Assembly (NCBI GenBank): GCA_032716605.1
Contig: CM064481.1
Location: forward strand, 16,125,811 to 16,189,810
Source: Paralithodes platypus
Taxonomy: Eukaryota; Arthropoda; Malacostraca; Decapoda; Lithodidae
DNA: 64,000 bases
Direction of reading: 5' to 3'
Under the pieces are notes generated by a model. It saw only the letters and a program-made list of their open reading frames with translations, was not told where the DNA came from and ran no database searches. The position numbers were made by a program, and so were the translations under genes. Every line of letters begins with the position of its first letter. The stretch's first letter is position 1. This document shows positions 55,103 to 64,000 of the stretch, one piece after another.

Positions 55103-55175
55103 GGAGGTGTGGTGGAGTGGTCTTGCCACTGGCCTGGTAATCCAAAGGTCCCGGGTTCAAATCCCGATGTATCAA
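55103..55175 (+). repeat. tRNA-like SINE head
   Basis: GGTGTGGTGGAGTGGTCTTG and CCCGGGTTCAAATCCCG resemble box A and a strong box B. CTGGTAA would be an anticodon loop (GGT). The acceptor stem is not convincing. Confidence 0.55.
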
Positions 55176-55289
55176 TGGGAAGATATTATTGGGATGGAAT
55201 TTGTGCTGTACCTAGTATCAGTGCATTACCACAAGCCCACCGAAACGTCAATAAAATACCCTCATTGTTCCCTGATTAAATAGCACTGT

Positions 55290-55840
55290 ATGAATATTCC
55301 CATATTCAAAATATGCTATAGGGGTGCAATGCCTGGTGAGTTATCTGCTCAACAGGTGGCGTTGTGTGTGTGTAAGTGTGAGAGTCCGAGTGTAGGGGGT
55401 GAGACAGTGAAGCACGGGAATGAGGTGGCTTCAGAGATGGGGTCGTTTCGGGCCATGAGTGAGCACCGTGCCTCATGTGAAGGCAAGATGGCAGGTGCTC
55501 GTTGTACTCTACGTGATTCACATGTCTCACTCCCTAGACTGGAACAAGACCTCACAGGCTTCACTGTTCATTGTAAAGCGGTGAATGTTAAGGCTCTCAG
55601 CCTATGCCCGAGAGGAAGTAAGTTGGAATATAGAAAAAAAAAAAAAAAAAAAAAAATCAGGCACATGCCCCATAGCTGGGAGGTGGCTGATTCCAGAAAG
55701 AGCCCGAACATGGACAACACAACACAAAAAACAAAATACAAATTCACATAGATCTAGGTTGCCCAGGAGAAGACCCAGAGACCAGGGATCACAAAGGGAA
55801 CTATTCCTGATAGTACTGTACTTATAATTGATCACCTTAC
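55290..55840. other. Unclassified sequence with a 23-nt A-run
   Basis: A 153-codon plus-strand frame (55290-55751) has no recognisable domain and is interrupted in sense by the A-run at about 55635-55657, which gives a Lys tract. The A-run could mark the end of a retrocopy. I cannot assign one. Confidence 0.35.
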
Positions 55841-55849
55841 CAGACTTAA

Positions 55850-56101
55850 TGGGAAGTATTTGATATTTCTTCTGGACCCCTTCTCCTTCATGTTTAGTCC
55901 AATTAGTTATGAGACTTTAAGATCTTCACCCCATTAGTTTGGTGATTTTAAGACCTTTCTATCTAGGTGTCATTTTTTTTCCTGGAGATAGCGAGCCTAT
56001 AATTTAGGAGGAACTGGCTTTGCTTGATCGAGGTCCAGGGAAGAAACTAAAAAAAAAATAAAAAGATACATAAATGAGCAAATAAATATGGCCATCCCCC
56101 C
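55850..56101 (-). mobile_element. MITE K8, inverse orientation
   Basis: TTAA at 55846-55849. The right border has decayed to TTAT. The interior contains CCCCATTAGTTTGGTGATTT and CCTGGAGATAGCGAGCC in inverse K orientation. Confidence 0.6.
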
Positions 56102-56578
56102 TTATCACCATGTGTATATCATGGTAGCGCCAGGCGGGTACATTTGCCAAAAATTACCTTTATTCCATGCTCTTTTTCATGCATAAGCAAAAGCCAGAGC
56201 ATAATACAATTATATATCCGTGAAAGGACAATGATAGAGCTTTCCAATGACACCTGAATCATCCCTGTACGACATCTGGTTATCTTGCAACGATCTTGCA
56301 AACGAAGGCGAAGATCGGTAAAATAGCTGCAATATTGGCCTTTTTTGCTGTGCGAGAGACAGCACATGAGTGAGGCAGCCTTATGTCGGGCTTCAGTGTG
56401 CGCCTGGATGCCGTGGCAAGCGGTTGGAGCCCACCTATACTCCCTCCAATGCCTGGCCTCTCTCTCAGCACTCATAATAGCCTCAAAATGGTGCCTGTCA
56501 TATGACGGGCGCCGCAGGATAGACCAATTTTCTCTCTCCCGTCAAATGACGGTCGCCGTGAATTAAAGGTTAACTGGT
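56102..56578. other. Unclassified sequence
   Basis: No gene. Two TCATATGACGGGCGCCG / TCAAATGACGGTCGCCG repeats at about 56500-56562 suggest the end of a TTAA-type element. I found no partner end. Confidence 0.4.
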
Positions 56579-56582
56579 TAAC

Positions 56583-57012
56583 CCACTGAGCCCCAGCGAC
56601 GCAGGGTTTGCGTCCACAATGTATGTAACGCTAAACCCCAGCGACGCATGGTTTGCGTCCTGGCCGGTCCGGTCCCAATTACTCCGGTCCTATGGCACCT
56701 AGAGGGCTCAGATTTGTATGGGAACTGTGTAAGTATCCCACGCACCCAGGCCGATGATTGAAAACTCTCAAAGTCCAACCGCGTGCGCGTGAGCGCGCAA
56801 AAACATGTTTTTTGGGGGGAAATTGTCTTCAATTTTTTACTCTTGTAAAATCCGTTTTCGGGGGCTCTGTAGGACCATTTTTTGAGCTTTTTGATTGGTT
56901 TTTCGTGGTTTTTCCTTCACTCCTAACCCATTCGCTATTGTTTCTGGAATAAAAAAAAAAATCAGAATCAGCCGGTCCTGGGTATAAATATTTAGCTGGT
57001 ACTCAGCGGGTT
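56583..57012. mobile_element. TTAA MITE, 430 bp
   Basis: TTAA at 56579-56582 and 57013-57016. CCCACTGAGCCCCAGC at the left and, inverted, CCCGCTGAGTACCAGC at the right. AGCGACGCAGGGTTTGCGTC occurs twice in the left subterminal region. Confidence 0.65.
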
Positions 57013-57157
57013 TTAAGGATATGGCAAAATTATAGTTACAATACTTACCGCCATTACAGAAGTGGTTGGTCCAGCTATATGAGCAAAAAATGTAATAGAC
57101 CAAATATAAAAAAGCTACATAAAGAAAATAATTATCAAATCCAGGCTTTCGATTTAA

Positions 57158-57636
57158 CCCTCCAGCCCCGGCTATGTATTATATATATATTCCCCGAAAC
57201 CCGGGGGTTTTGGCCGAAAAACGTCTAGCCTAGGCTACCGTATCTTTGTTATTCTGACTGCTTCCGCATTCCCGCACATCCCCAAGCGTAGATGTGTTTC
57301 TTACCTGTAGAATGGCATTAAGTAGAGCTCTCTAAGTCAACTGGTTCAGTTGTGATGATGATTTCATTGGAGATAACTTTATGGCAAAAACAGCCACTTT
57401 ACACTACTTTTCGCTAATTAACAATAACATACAGGCACACACGAACAAGCGACGCACTCCTTCTTGTGGCCGGAGATGCGGGGCGTCGGTCCAGCCGGCT
57501 GTTGTTTACATGTGTCGGACCGTCACCTCGAACACCAAGCTCACAGGCTTTCAACCACTGGGCGTTAAAGAGCCCTTCCGGGCAGCTCTGGTATGCTTTT
57601 TTATGGGCGTTCAAGAGCCCTTCCGGGAACGAAGGG
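57158..57636 (+). mobile_element. TTAA MITE, group A copy 4
   Basis: TTAA at 57154-57157 and 57637-57640. The left end is CCCTCCAGCCCCGGCTATG. The interior core is GTAGAGCTCTCTAAGTCAAC. The right end CCCTTCGTTCCCGGAAGGG (inverted) is diverged. The right TTAA is shared with K9. Confidence 0.82.
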
Positions 57637-57640
57637 TTAA

Positions 57641-58317
57641 GTGAGGATGGTTCACTTTTTGTTCGATTTTTTCATTTAATAATTATTTTTCTACTTTCCT
57701 CCCTAGAGGCGTATCACATCTACAAAACTACAAAAGTTGGAGTACTGCCACATATCCTACACATAATCGGTCATATTTCCTACACAAAAACTGAGTACCC
57801 AGCATATCTCCTACACCAAACAGTGCATCCGGCGTAACTCCTACAGTAATTCAGTACTGTCATATCTCCTACAATTCTGATACATGATCAGTGCTCATCA
57901 ATGCGATCACGTGGCATTATGCAGGAAAGAATACAAAACCTAAACTAACCTAACCTACCGTAACCTAACCTAACCTAGATATTTGTGTGTAGGATATATG
58001 CTGTATCTCTGTAGGAAGTATGTCACTACTCTAAAAACTGCTAAAGTTGTAGATGTGCAATGTAGAAAATGTGGTGTAGGAAATGTGGCACACCTCCCCT
58101 CCCTAGACCTCCATCAAACTTAAAGAAACATCTATAAGATCCCCCTTATAGACCAATTTGTACATTTTTCGCTAGACAAATGTTCGGCCGGTACTTCCAA
58201 AATACAGGCTCACTATCGTTCACCAGGATAAAAAATAGATACCTAAATAGCACAAAAGGTCTTAATATTGACAAAGAAATGGGGTGAAAGGTCTTAAAAT
58301 CAACAAACTAATGGGGT
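57641..58317 (+). mobile_element. MITE K9, interrupted
   Basis: Starts at TTAA 57637-57640. The K-family interior TTTCCTCCCTAGA resumes at 58098 after a 390-bp insertion. The right terminus is lost. Confidence 0.65.
57708..58097. mobile_element. 390-bp insertion with 10-bp target duplication
   Basis: CCTCCCTAGA is duplicated at 57698-57707 and 58098-58107; other K copies have one copy. The ends GGCGTATCACATCTACA and, inverted, GGTGTGCCACATTTCCTACA are similar. Many TATCTCCTACA-like words in both orientations lie inside, as does a CCTAACCTAACC string. The superfamily is not clear; the 9-10 bp duplication is in the Mutator range. Confidence 0.7.
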
Positions 58318-58421
58318 ATCAGTAGCACAATATCACAAAGTTCTGAGGTACCCTGTACATAGAATCCATTTGGCACAACATAGAGTACAGTACAGTATAA
58401 TTTTTTTTTTTTTTACAGTAA

Positions 58422-59145
58422 TACAGGTCTCTCACTATCCGTTGCCCCGATTTACTATATTATTATAGGTTTTTAGGTGTTTGGGTTTGGGTTTTGGCTG
58501 GTCCCAGAACGCATCCCCATTTACCCCATTAATTTCAGGGTTTGCTATTCATATTTGTTTTCACCAACTCACCAATTAATTTACAAATAAACCTAATTAA
58601 TGAAATCAATGAAAGTAATGAATACATGTGGTACTCCAAGGACTCGAACCTAGGATACTCACACCGAAATTCCGCACACTAAGCACTAGGCTATCAATAT
58701 GATTTTTCAATTTAAGATTAGGTTTTCAGGAATGTAACCCATATACTATACTGTATATTGAGAGAGACCTGTACCTTGCTTATAGTTGTTGTAACCCATA
58801 TAGTTGTTGTAACCCATATACTATACTGTATATTGAGAGAGACCTGTACCTTGCTTATAGTTGTTGTAACCCATATAGTTGTTGTAACCCATATACTATA
58901 CTGTATATTGAGAGAGACCTGTACCTTGCTTATAGTTGTTGTTTTCAGGAATGTAACCCATATACTATACTGTATATTGAGAGAGACCTGTACCTTGCTT
59001 ATAGTTGTTGTAACCCATATAGTTGTTGTAACCCATATACTATACTGTATATTGAGAGAGACCTGTACCTTGCTTATAGTTGTTGTAACCCATATACTAT
59101 ACTGTATATTGAGAGAGACCTGTACCTTGCTTATAGTTGTTGTTT
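58422..59145. mobile_element. Mariner-type MITE E copy 3 with tandemly amplified right end
   Basis: The left end is TACAGGTCTCTCACTATCCG. The right end (AGAGAGACCTGTA at 58761-58773) is repeated six times to 59145 in units of about 57 or 75 bp containing CCATATACTATACTGTATAT. A minus-strand tRNA-like sequence lies at 58620-58690. The open frames of 147-149 codons are an effect of the tandem units. Confidence 0.75.
58620..58690 (-). repeat. tRNA-like sequence
   Basis: On the minus strand TAGCCTAGTGCTTAGTGTG and CCTAGGTTCGAGTCCTTGG resemble box A and box B. It lies inside MITE E copy 3. Confidence 0.5.
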
Positions 59146-59307
59146 CATTCCAGAAACACAAGGCTTTATACGAAACAACTTTGACCCTCGGAACACTGCG
59201 GGTTTGAACCTTTGTGACCTTCAGAGCCGCCTGTTTTTCGTGTACAGTATTTAGTTATTTTCACGTATTCATATCTCGGCAATTAAACGGCTTAACCTAG
59301 GTTAGAC

Positions 59308-59520
59308 ATACCGGTACAGGTCTGCCTCGATATACGATTGGGTTACGTTCCTGAAAACCCGATCTTAAATAGAAAAATCGTATGGCGAACCCTAAAATTA
59401 ATGGGGTAAATGGGTATGTGTTCTGGGACCAGCCAAAACCCAAACCCAAACACCTAAAAACCTACAGTAACAATATCGTAAATCTGGGCATCGGATAGTG
59501 AGGGACACCTGTACCGGTAT
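59308..59520. mobile_element. Mariner-type MITE E copy 4
   Basis: ATACCGGTACAGGT at the left and exactly inverted at the right, with sequence between matching copies 1-3; 213 bp. Confidence 0.8.
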
Positions 59521-59657
59521 ATCAAATTACAGCACTCGTTACCTTGCTAATGGTGAAGACTAGAAATCTCAAGACATAGTTGTTCAGTTTTGATGAGGTA
59601 ACTTTTACCGCGTCCTGGTATAATCGCAAGAGTTTCAAGTATGTCTTGAAAGCGTAG

Positions 59658-61429
59658 TAGGGAAGATGTACAGTAGGGTAGTGATCGAAAGTGTGAGAGC
59701 GAGAGCGGATAAATGGGTAGGTGAGGAGCTGGGCGGTTTTAGGAAGGGAAGAGGATGTGTATATCAGATTTTTACCTTGAAATGTGTTGTGGGGAAATAT
59801 CTGGAGAAGGGACAAAAGTTGAATGCTGCCTTTATGGACTTGGAGAAGGCCTACGACAAAGTTAATAGAGAAGGTCTGTGCAATGTATTGTGAATATACT
59901 TGCTTCCAAATTTCTTAAGCATTTCTCTTCTCATAATCTGCTCTCAGATCGCCAGTATGGCTTCCTTAAGGGTCGCTCTACTGGTGATCTTCTTTCATAT
60001 CTTACTAACTCTTGGTCATCCTCCTTCCGGGACTTCGGTGAGACTTTTTCTATTGCACTAGACATATCGAAAGCCTTCGATAGAGTCTGGCATAAATCTT
60101 TAATTTCTAAACTACCCTCCTTCGGTTTCTATCCCTCCATCTGTGCCTTTGTCTCTAATTTCCTTTCCGGCCGTTCCATAGCCGCAGTTGTGGACGGCCA
60201 TTGTTCACTTCCTCACCCTATAAACTCCGGTGTTCCTCAGGGCTCTGTCCTATCTCCTATTCTCTTTCTAATTTTTATAAATGATCTCCTTAATTCCCAT
60301 CCATTCATACGCAGACGACTCAACCTTACACTACTCCATTAGTTTTTCAGAACGCCCCAGCCAGCAATCCCTCAACGACAAACGTAATGAAGCCATAGAA
60401 CTCTTAAATTCTGATCTAAATACTATTTCCAATTGGGGCAGAGAAAACCTTGTTAACTTTAATGCTTCCAAAACCCAATTTCTCCATCTATCTACCCGTC
60501 AGGATCTCCCAGCGGACTATCCCTTATTCTTCAACAATACAAAAATCAACCCTTCATCTTCTCTCAATATTCTTGGTGTCTCTTTTTCTTCTGCTCTCAT
60601 TTGGAAGGACCATATTACCAGTCTTGCTAAGGCAGCCTCCCAGAAGCTGGGTGTGCTCAACCGCCTTAGGGGGTTCTTTTCCCCTGCACAGCTTCTTGCT
60701 CTGTACAGGGGCATAGTGCGCCCTTGTATTGAGTATTGTTCACATGTGTGGGGAGGTTCCTCTCACACCGCTCTCCTAGACCAAGTTGAAAGGAAGGCCT
60801 TTCGTATCATTAACTCCCGTCCACTCACCAACTCTCTGCAATCTCTCTCTCTCCGCCGCAATGTTGCATCTCTCTCGCTATTCTATCGCTACTATAATAA
60901 TCAGTGTTCCTCAGAGCTATCCCAGTGCATACCACCTCCTTTACGTAGGGCACGTGGTACCCGTCTTGCAACTCAATCCCACCCCTACTCTGTGCAACTC
61001 TCCAACCCAAGAGTGAAACGTTACTCTCAAACTTTCTTCTACTCAACAGCTGAGCTCTGGAACTCTCTCCCAGAATCAGTCTTTCCCTCTTCCTATGACT
61101 TAAATTGCTTCAAACTCCGTGTGTCCAGTCATTTTGGCTCGAACGTCCCTTGATTTTGGCCCTGTCACTCTTTCAACTATGGGGGAGGCACTCGCTATAG
61201 GCAGTTATGCCTTTTGCCTCCCTCAATCACATAGAAAAAAAAAAAAAAATACAGAGTACTGTATCTGGCAAGTTGCTGAAAGCGGTGAAGAGCAAGTATG
61301 AGGGTGCAATAGGCGGCAGTACGTGTGGAAAAGAACAGAGCGAGTTCTTTGATCTGAATGTTGGGTTAAAGCAAGGGTGTATGATGTCCCCATGGTTATT
61401 CTATAGTATACTGTATGTGGATAGAGTCA
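59658..61429 (+). pseudogene. RTE-like LINE fragment split by another LINE
   Basis: ELGGFRKGRGCVYQIFTL and FMDLEKAYDKVNREGLCNVL (to about 59893) continue after the inner LINE with KLLKAVKSKYEGAIGG and FFDLNVGLKQGCMMSPWLF (61262-61429). The homologous stretch is continuous at 48505-49242. The fragment ends at the TTAA 61430-61433. Confidence 0.85.
59895..61249 (+). pseudogene. Poly(A)-tailed LINE, 5'-truncated, inside an RTE-like LINE
   Basis: The RT starts at ILASKFLKHFSSHNLLSDRQ and has IALDISKAFDRVWHKSLI, GVPQGSVLSPILF and, after a frameshift near 60300, the catalytic SYADDSTLHYS. It then runs LNILGVSFSSALIWKDHI, ALYRGIVRPCIEYCSHVWGG and a C-terminus at 61153. The tail is an A-run at 61235-61249. 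Flanking AATATAC and AATACAG may be a decayed target duplication. The clade is uncertain. Confidence 0.85.
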
Positions 61430-61433
61430 TTAA

Positions 61434-63307
61434 CCCGGGAACGGCGAGAACACTCTTAAGAGGTTTTGGTTGGCAAAGGCGAGAACACTCTTAACCTCTC
61501 CGCTGCGCAGGTGGGGTAGTGGCCACCCCTCCCTGTGCGGAGGTATTTAGACTGTTTCCTACACTCAAATCGTCATCGTACCATAAATATCATTAACCCG
61601 TTAAGCGCGATAGGCTTCACGGAAGGCTTCCTATAGGGAACGCGATAGGCCTCACGGAAGCAAGACCATAAAAAAAACTTCCAAAAAAAAAAAGGGCCTA
61701 TCAAAACAAAGGAATTTGTCTCTAAGTGAGATAATTCCCCTCCAGTACTCATCCATGTAAATCTCACCCACCCCCCTCCCCTCCTTCCCCACCTTATTCC
61801 CCCCTCCCTCCCCTCCTCAATTATCACCTATTTTTCCTCTTATTATCATCATTTATCGGTTATTTTTCTCTCCCGCGATAATGTAGCACAAGTGGGTTGC
61901 AGAAAAGATCGTTATGTAACACCCAGACACCGGCCCACACCGCCCCGCTCGTCTCAGTTACCTCACAGACAGCGAGAGAGGAGGGTTGCCTGTGGCTCTC
62001 TCTCGCCTGAGATTATGACCGGGTGGCCAATATCTTCGTTTTTCACCACCCAAATGCTTTTCCAACTTATTTTAGCACTCTTGAAGGTTCATATATACAT
62101 CATATATGTAAAATAAAAGCATACCGAAAACAAATAATGGTCTATATTGTAAATATAACGAATTCTGTCAGAATCCAAGGCTAGAAATGCACAAATAACT
62201 ACCCTAGCCCCTAGGTCTATTTCGCGCTTGTCAGGTTAATACTTATCCATATGCGCCTATTTTACGTTGATTATAAAGATATTAACCTGTTACAATAAAA
62301 CAAGTGGAAACAGCGTTTGGATGGTCAAAATCGGCAAATTAGATCGGGAGTTACATAACTGAAGGCTGAGCCAGCCTGCCAGCCTGCCACCACTTACGAC
62401 ATCTGGAGCGACACTGTCGTCTTGTTCCCTCTCTTTCTCTCTTTCATTCGCTGTGTAGCACATACAAGCACAGCTTACTTATGAATCACTATTGATAGCA
62501 CAAAAATATATCGACGAAATAAGGGAATAAGAGAGAGAATAGGTGATAATTGAAGGGGGGGGGGGATGTGGAGGAGTGATATTTGGCATGGCCAAGGGGC
62601 AAAAAAAACAAAAACAAAAATTATACTGGGCTGGTTTAAATGTTTTTTTTTTTAGGCCTTGGATTATATAAGGAGTTCCGCAGCGCAGCGGTAAAACTCT
62701 TATTAGTGTTTCAGCACTTGCTGGGTTAAGAGGTAAGGCCTAAAAAAACATTTAAAAAGGCCCCAGTAACACTTAAAACAAGTGAAACGGTGATTAAGTG
62801 AGATAATTCCCCTCCATACCTCCTATCACTCCTCCACATGCATCAAAATCCCCCCCTTCTACCCCCTCCCCCTTCAATTATCACCTATTTTTCCTCTTAT
62901 TAACATATTTATTGGTGTAACCTATTTATGGTGCCAATATCTCCAAGCCGATCCTAGGGTGTGGTGTTGCATGTGTCTATGTGTGGGAAAGACAGAGAGA
63001 GAGAGAGAGACAACCCTCACACCCTCAGTGTCTCCCCAGGCACCAAGAGGGGAGGATATACGTCGCGGCTGCCTCACATTTCATGAATGACCGGTCGGCA
63101 ATAATTTGCGTTTTTGACCATCCAAACACTATTCCCACTTGTGTTATTGTTGTTACATGTTACTATCTTCATATTAAACGTAAAATAGGCGCAGATGAAA
63201 AAGTAATAACGATATTTATCGTAAAATTACTATTATAGGCGGGAATGGAGCCTAATATTGCCGCCCAATAGTATGGTGTTCACTACACACAGCTCGCTGT
63301 TCAAAGG
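61434..63307. mobile_element. Composite block of TTAA elements sharing core B
   Basis: TTAA-linked termini are seen at 61430 (CCCGGGAACGGCGAG), 61491 (CCTCTCCGCTGCGCAG), 61593 (CCCGTTAAGCGCGATAGG) and, inverted, 62729 (CCCAGCAAGTGC). Core words (TTATCACCTATTTTTCCTC; CCATCCAAACGCT and AACAAGTGGAAACAGC in inverse) occur several times in both orientations, as in the element at 5145. The blocks are too rearranged to assign every pair of ends. The A/T and G runs give no coding frames. Confidence 0.55.
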
Positions 63308-63311
63308 TTAA

Positions 63312-64000
63312 CCCTTCCTCCCCGGGCAGCATTTGTAGAGGTCGATAGGCCTATCCGGGCGCTCTGGCCAAAAACTTTGTATGTGAACTTAGGCCTATTT
63401 TTTTTATATTAACTGATAGAGAATTCACACAAATCTCAAAATGTAGCCCTTACTTGTATCTGTAGACTGGCATTGAGTAGAGCTCTCTAGGTCAACTAGT
63501 CCAGTTGTGATGACGATTTCCGTGGAGAGCATTTTTCCGCGGATTTAGCAATATCGGACACTTAGAAACACTAATTTTCGCTCTAACTATAGGTAGCGCC
63601 AACGAACTTGACAATTTTCTTGACCCCTTAATTTCTCATAACTCAAAATGAATGAAAGCAATCGAGCTAACATTTCTATCATTAGGGAAGAGCCCACCAG
63701 GAAATAGATGTGGATATTTACAGCCAGTTTACTCTAGGCCCTTTTGAGTTATGAGAAGTTAAGGGGTCAAGAAAATTGTCAAGTTCGTTGGCGCTACCTA
63801 TAGCAATGGCGGACAAGGTCGGACTTCTTCTTCTTGCTGAGGCTTGTCGTCGCAAAGATCGGCTTTGTAAACAAACGTTTCGCCGCGCGGCTTTCAAAAC
63901 ACGTTTAATAGGCTTTCAAGCTTATGGATTTTAAAAGGACGCCCGGGCTCCTGGCCTTCGCAAGCCGCGTCATTTTAAAATGCTGCCCGGGCGGGAAGGA
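63312..64000 (+). mobile_element. TTAA MITE, group C copy 2, cut by the window end
   Basis: TTAA at 63308-63311. The left end is CCCTTCCTCCCCGGGCAGCA and the last bases of the window are its inverse (TGCTGCCCGGGCGGGAAGGA), so the missing right TTAA should lie within about 10 bp beyond. It has the core GTAGAGCTCTCTAGGTCAAC. A 217-bp foldback is nested inside. Confidence 0.82.
63587..63803. mobile_element. 217-bp foldback with 60-bp arms
   Basis: CTATAGGTAGCGCCAACGAA at the left recurs perfectly inverted at the right, and pairing continues through GACAATTTTCTTGACCCCTTA and CTCATAACTCAAAA. The loop contains ATCATTAGGGAAGAGCCCAC and TGTGGATATTTACAGCC, related to MITE D at 8.0-8.3 kb. Confidence 0.88.

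Noticed and set aside
55103..55175. tRNA-Thr gene
   Set aside because: Box B is good but the acceptor and anticodon stems do not pair well, and similar heads recur as SINEs in the window.
1..64000. Host protein-coding gene
   Set aside because: Every frame with recognisable motifs belongs to a transposable element. No exon-intron series of a host gene could be supported, although short exons could be missed by eye.

Overview
The window is eukaryotic nuclear DNA made almost entirely of transposable elements and their remains. I found no convincing single-copy host gene, rRNA or complete tRNA. Dispersed TTAA-flanked elements, many tRNA-derived SINEs, LINEs of several families, a DIRS retrotransposon, piggyBac and PIF/Harbinger transposases and long minisatellites suggest an invertebrate. 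The overall look (AGGCCTAGGC-rich spacers, CCTAACCTAACC strings, DIRS plus piggyBac) suggests an arthropod, most likely a decapod crustacean. That is inference, not proof.

Layout. 1-1.6 kb: AT-rich spacer. 1.8-4.1 kb: truncated DIRS copy carrying two TTAA MITEs in opposite orientation. 4.1-8 kb: SINEs, a 1-kb TTAA element and a foldback MITE. 8-10.3 kb: a MITE hosting a 5'-truncated LINE with a 15-bp target duplication. 10.3-19.0 kb: an almost complete DIRS element on the minus strand (two terminal repeats, internal complementary region, gag, RT/RNase H, tyrosine recombinase) with few lesions. 19-21.5 kb: SINE, nested foldbacks and a degraded Harbinger transposase exon. 21.7-25.7 kb: LINE remains, a 35-bp minisatellite, an RTE-like fragment split by a SINE, and a full SINE. 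25.7-28.8 kb: a Jockey/I-like LINE on the minus strand. 29.2-33.4 kb: 24-bp and 27-bp minisatellites (the second about 3.5 kb) separated by a Harbinger-type MITE. 33.4-38.9 kb: nested MITEs, a mariner-type element in a foldback, another 27-bp minisatellite and TTAA MITEs. 39-43.8 kb: LINE fragments and a diverged three-copy repeat. 44.1-47.4 kb: a piggyBac transposase gene on the minus strand with several frameshifts and a long Ala/Pro-rich N-terminal extension. 47.4-54.1 kb: TTAA elements sharing target sites, an RTE-like LINE and a CR1/L2-like LINE. 54-64 kb: mariner-type MITEs with tandemly amplified ends, more TTAA MITEs, a LINE inside a LINE, and a TTAA element that runs off the window.

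How the parts relate. The piggyBac source shares its terminal sequence with a non-autonomous TTAA element at 5.1-6.1 kb. Several TTAA MITE groups share an internal core although their ends differ. The SINE shares about 100 nt of 3' sequence and a (CAA)n tail with the Jockey/I-like LINE, the pattern expected when a SINE borrows a LINE's reverse transcriptase. Several insertions have visible target duplications or empty-site copies inside the same window, so a relative order of events can be read.
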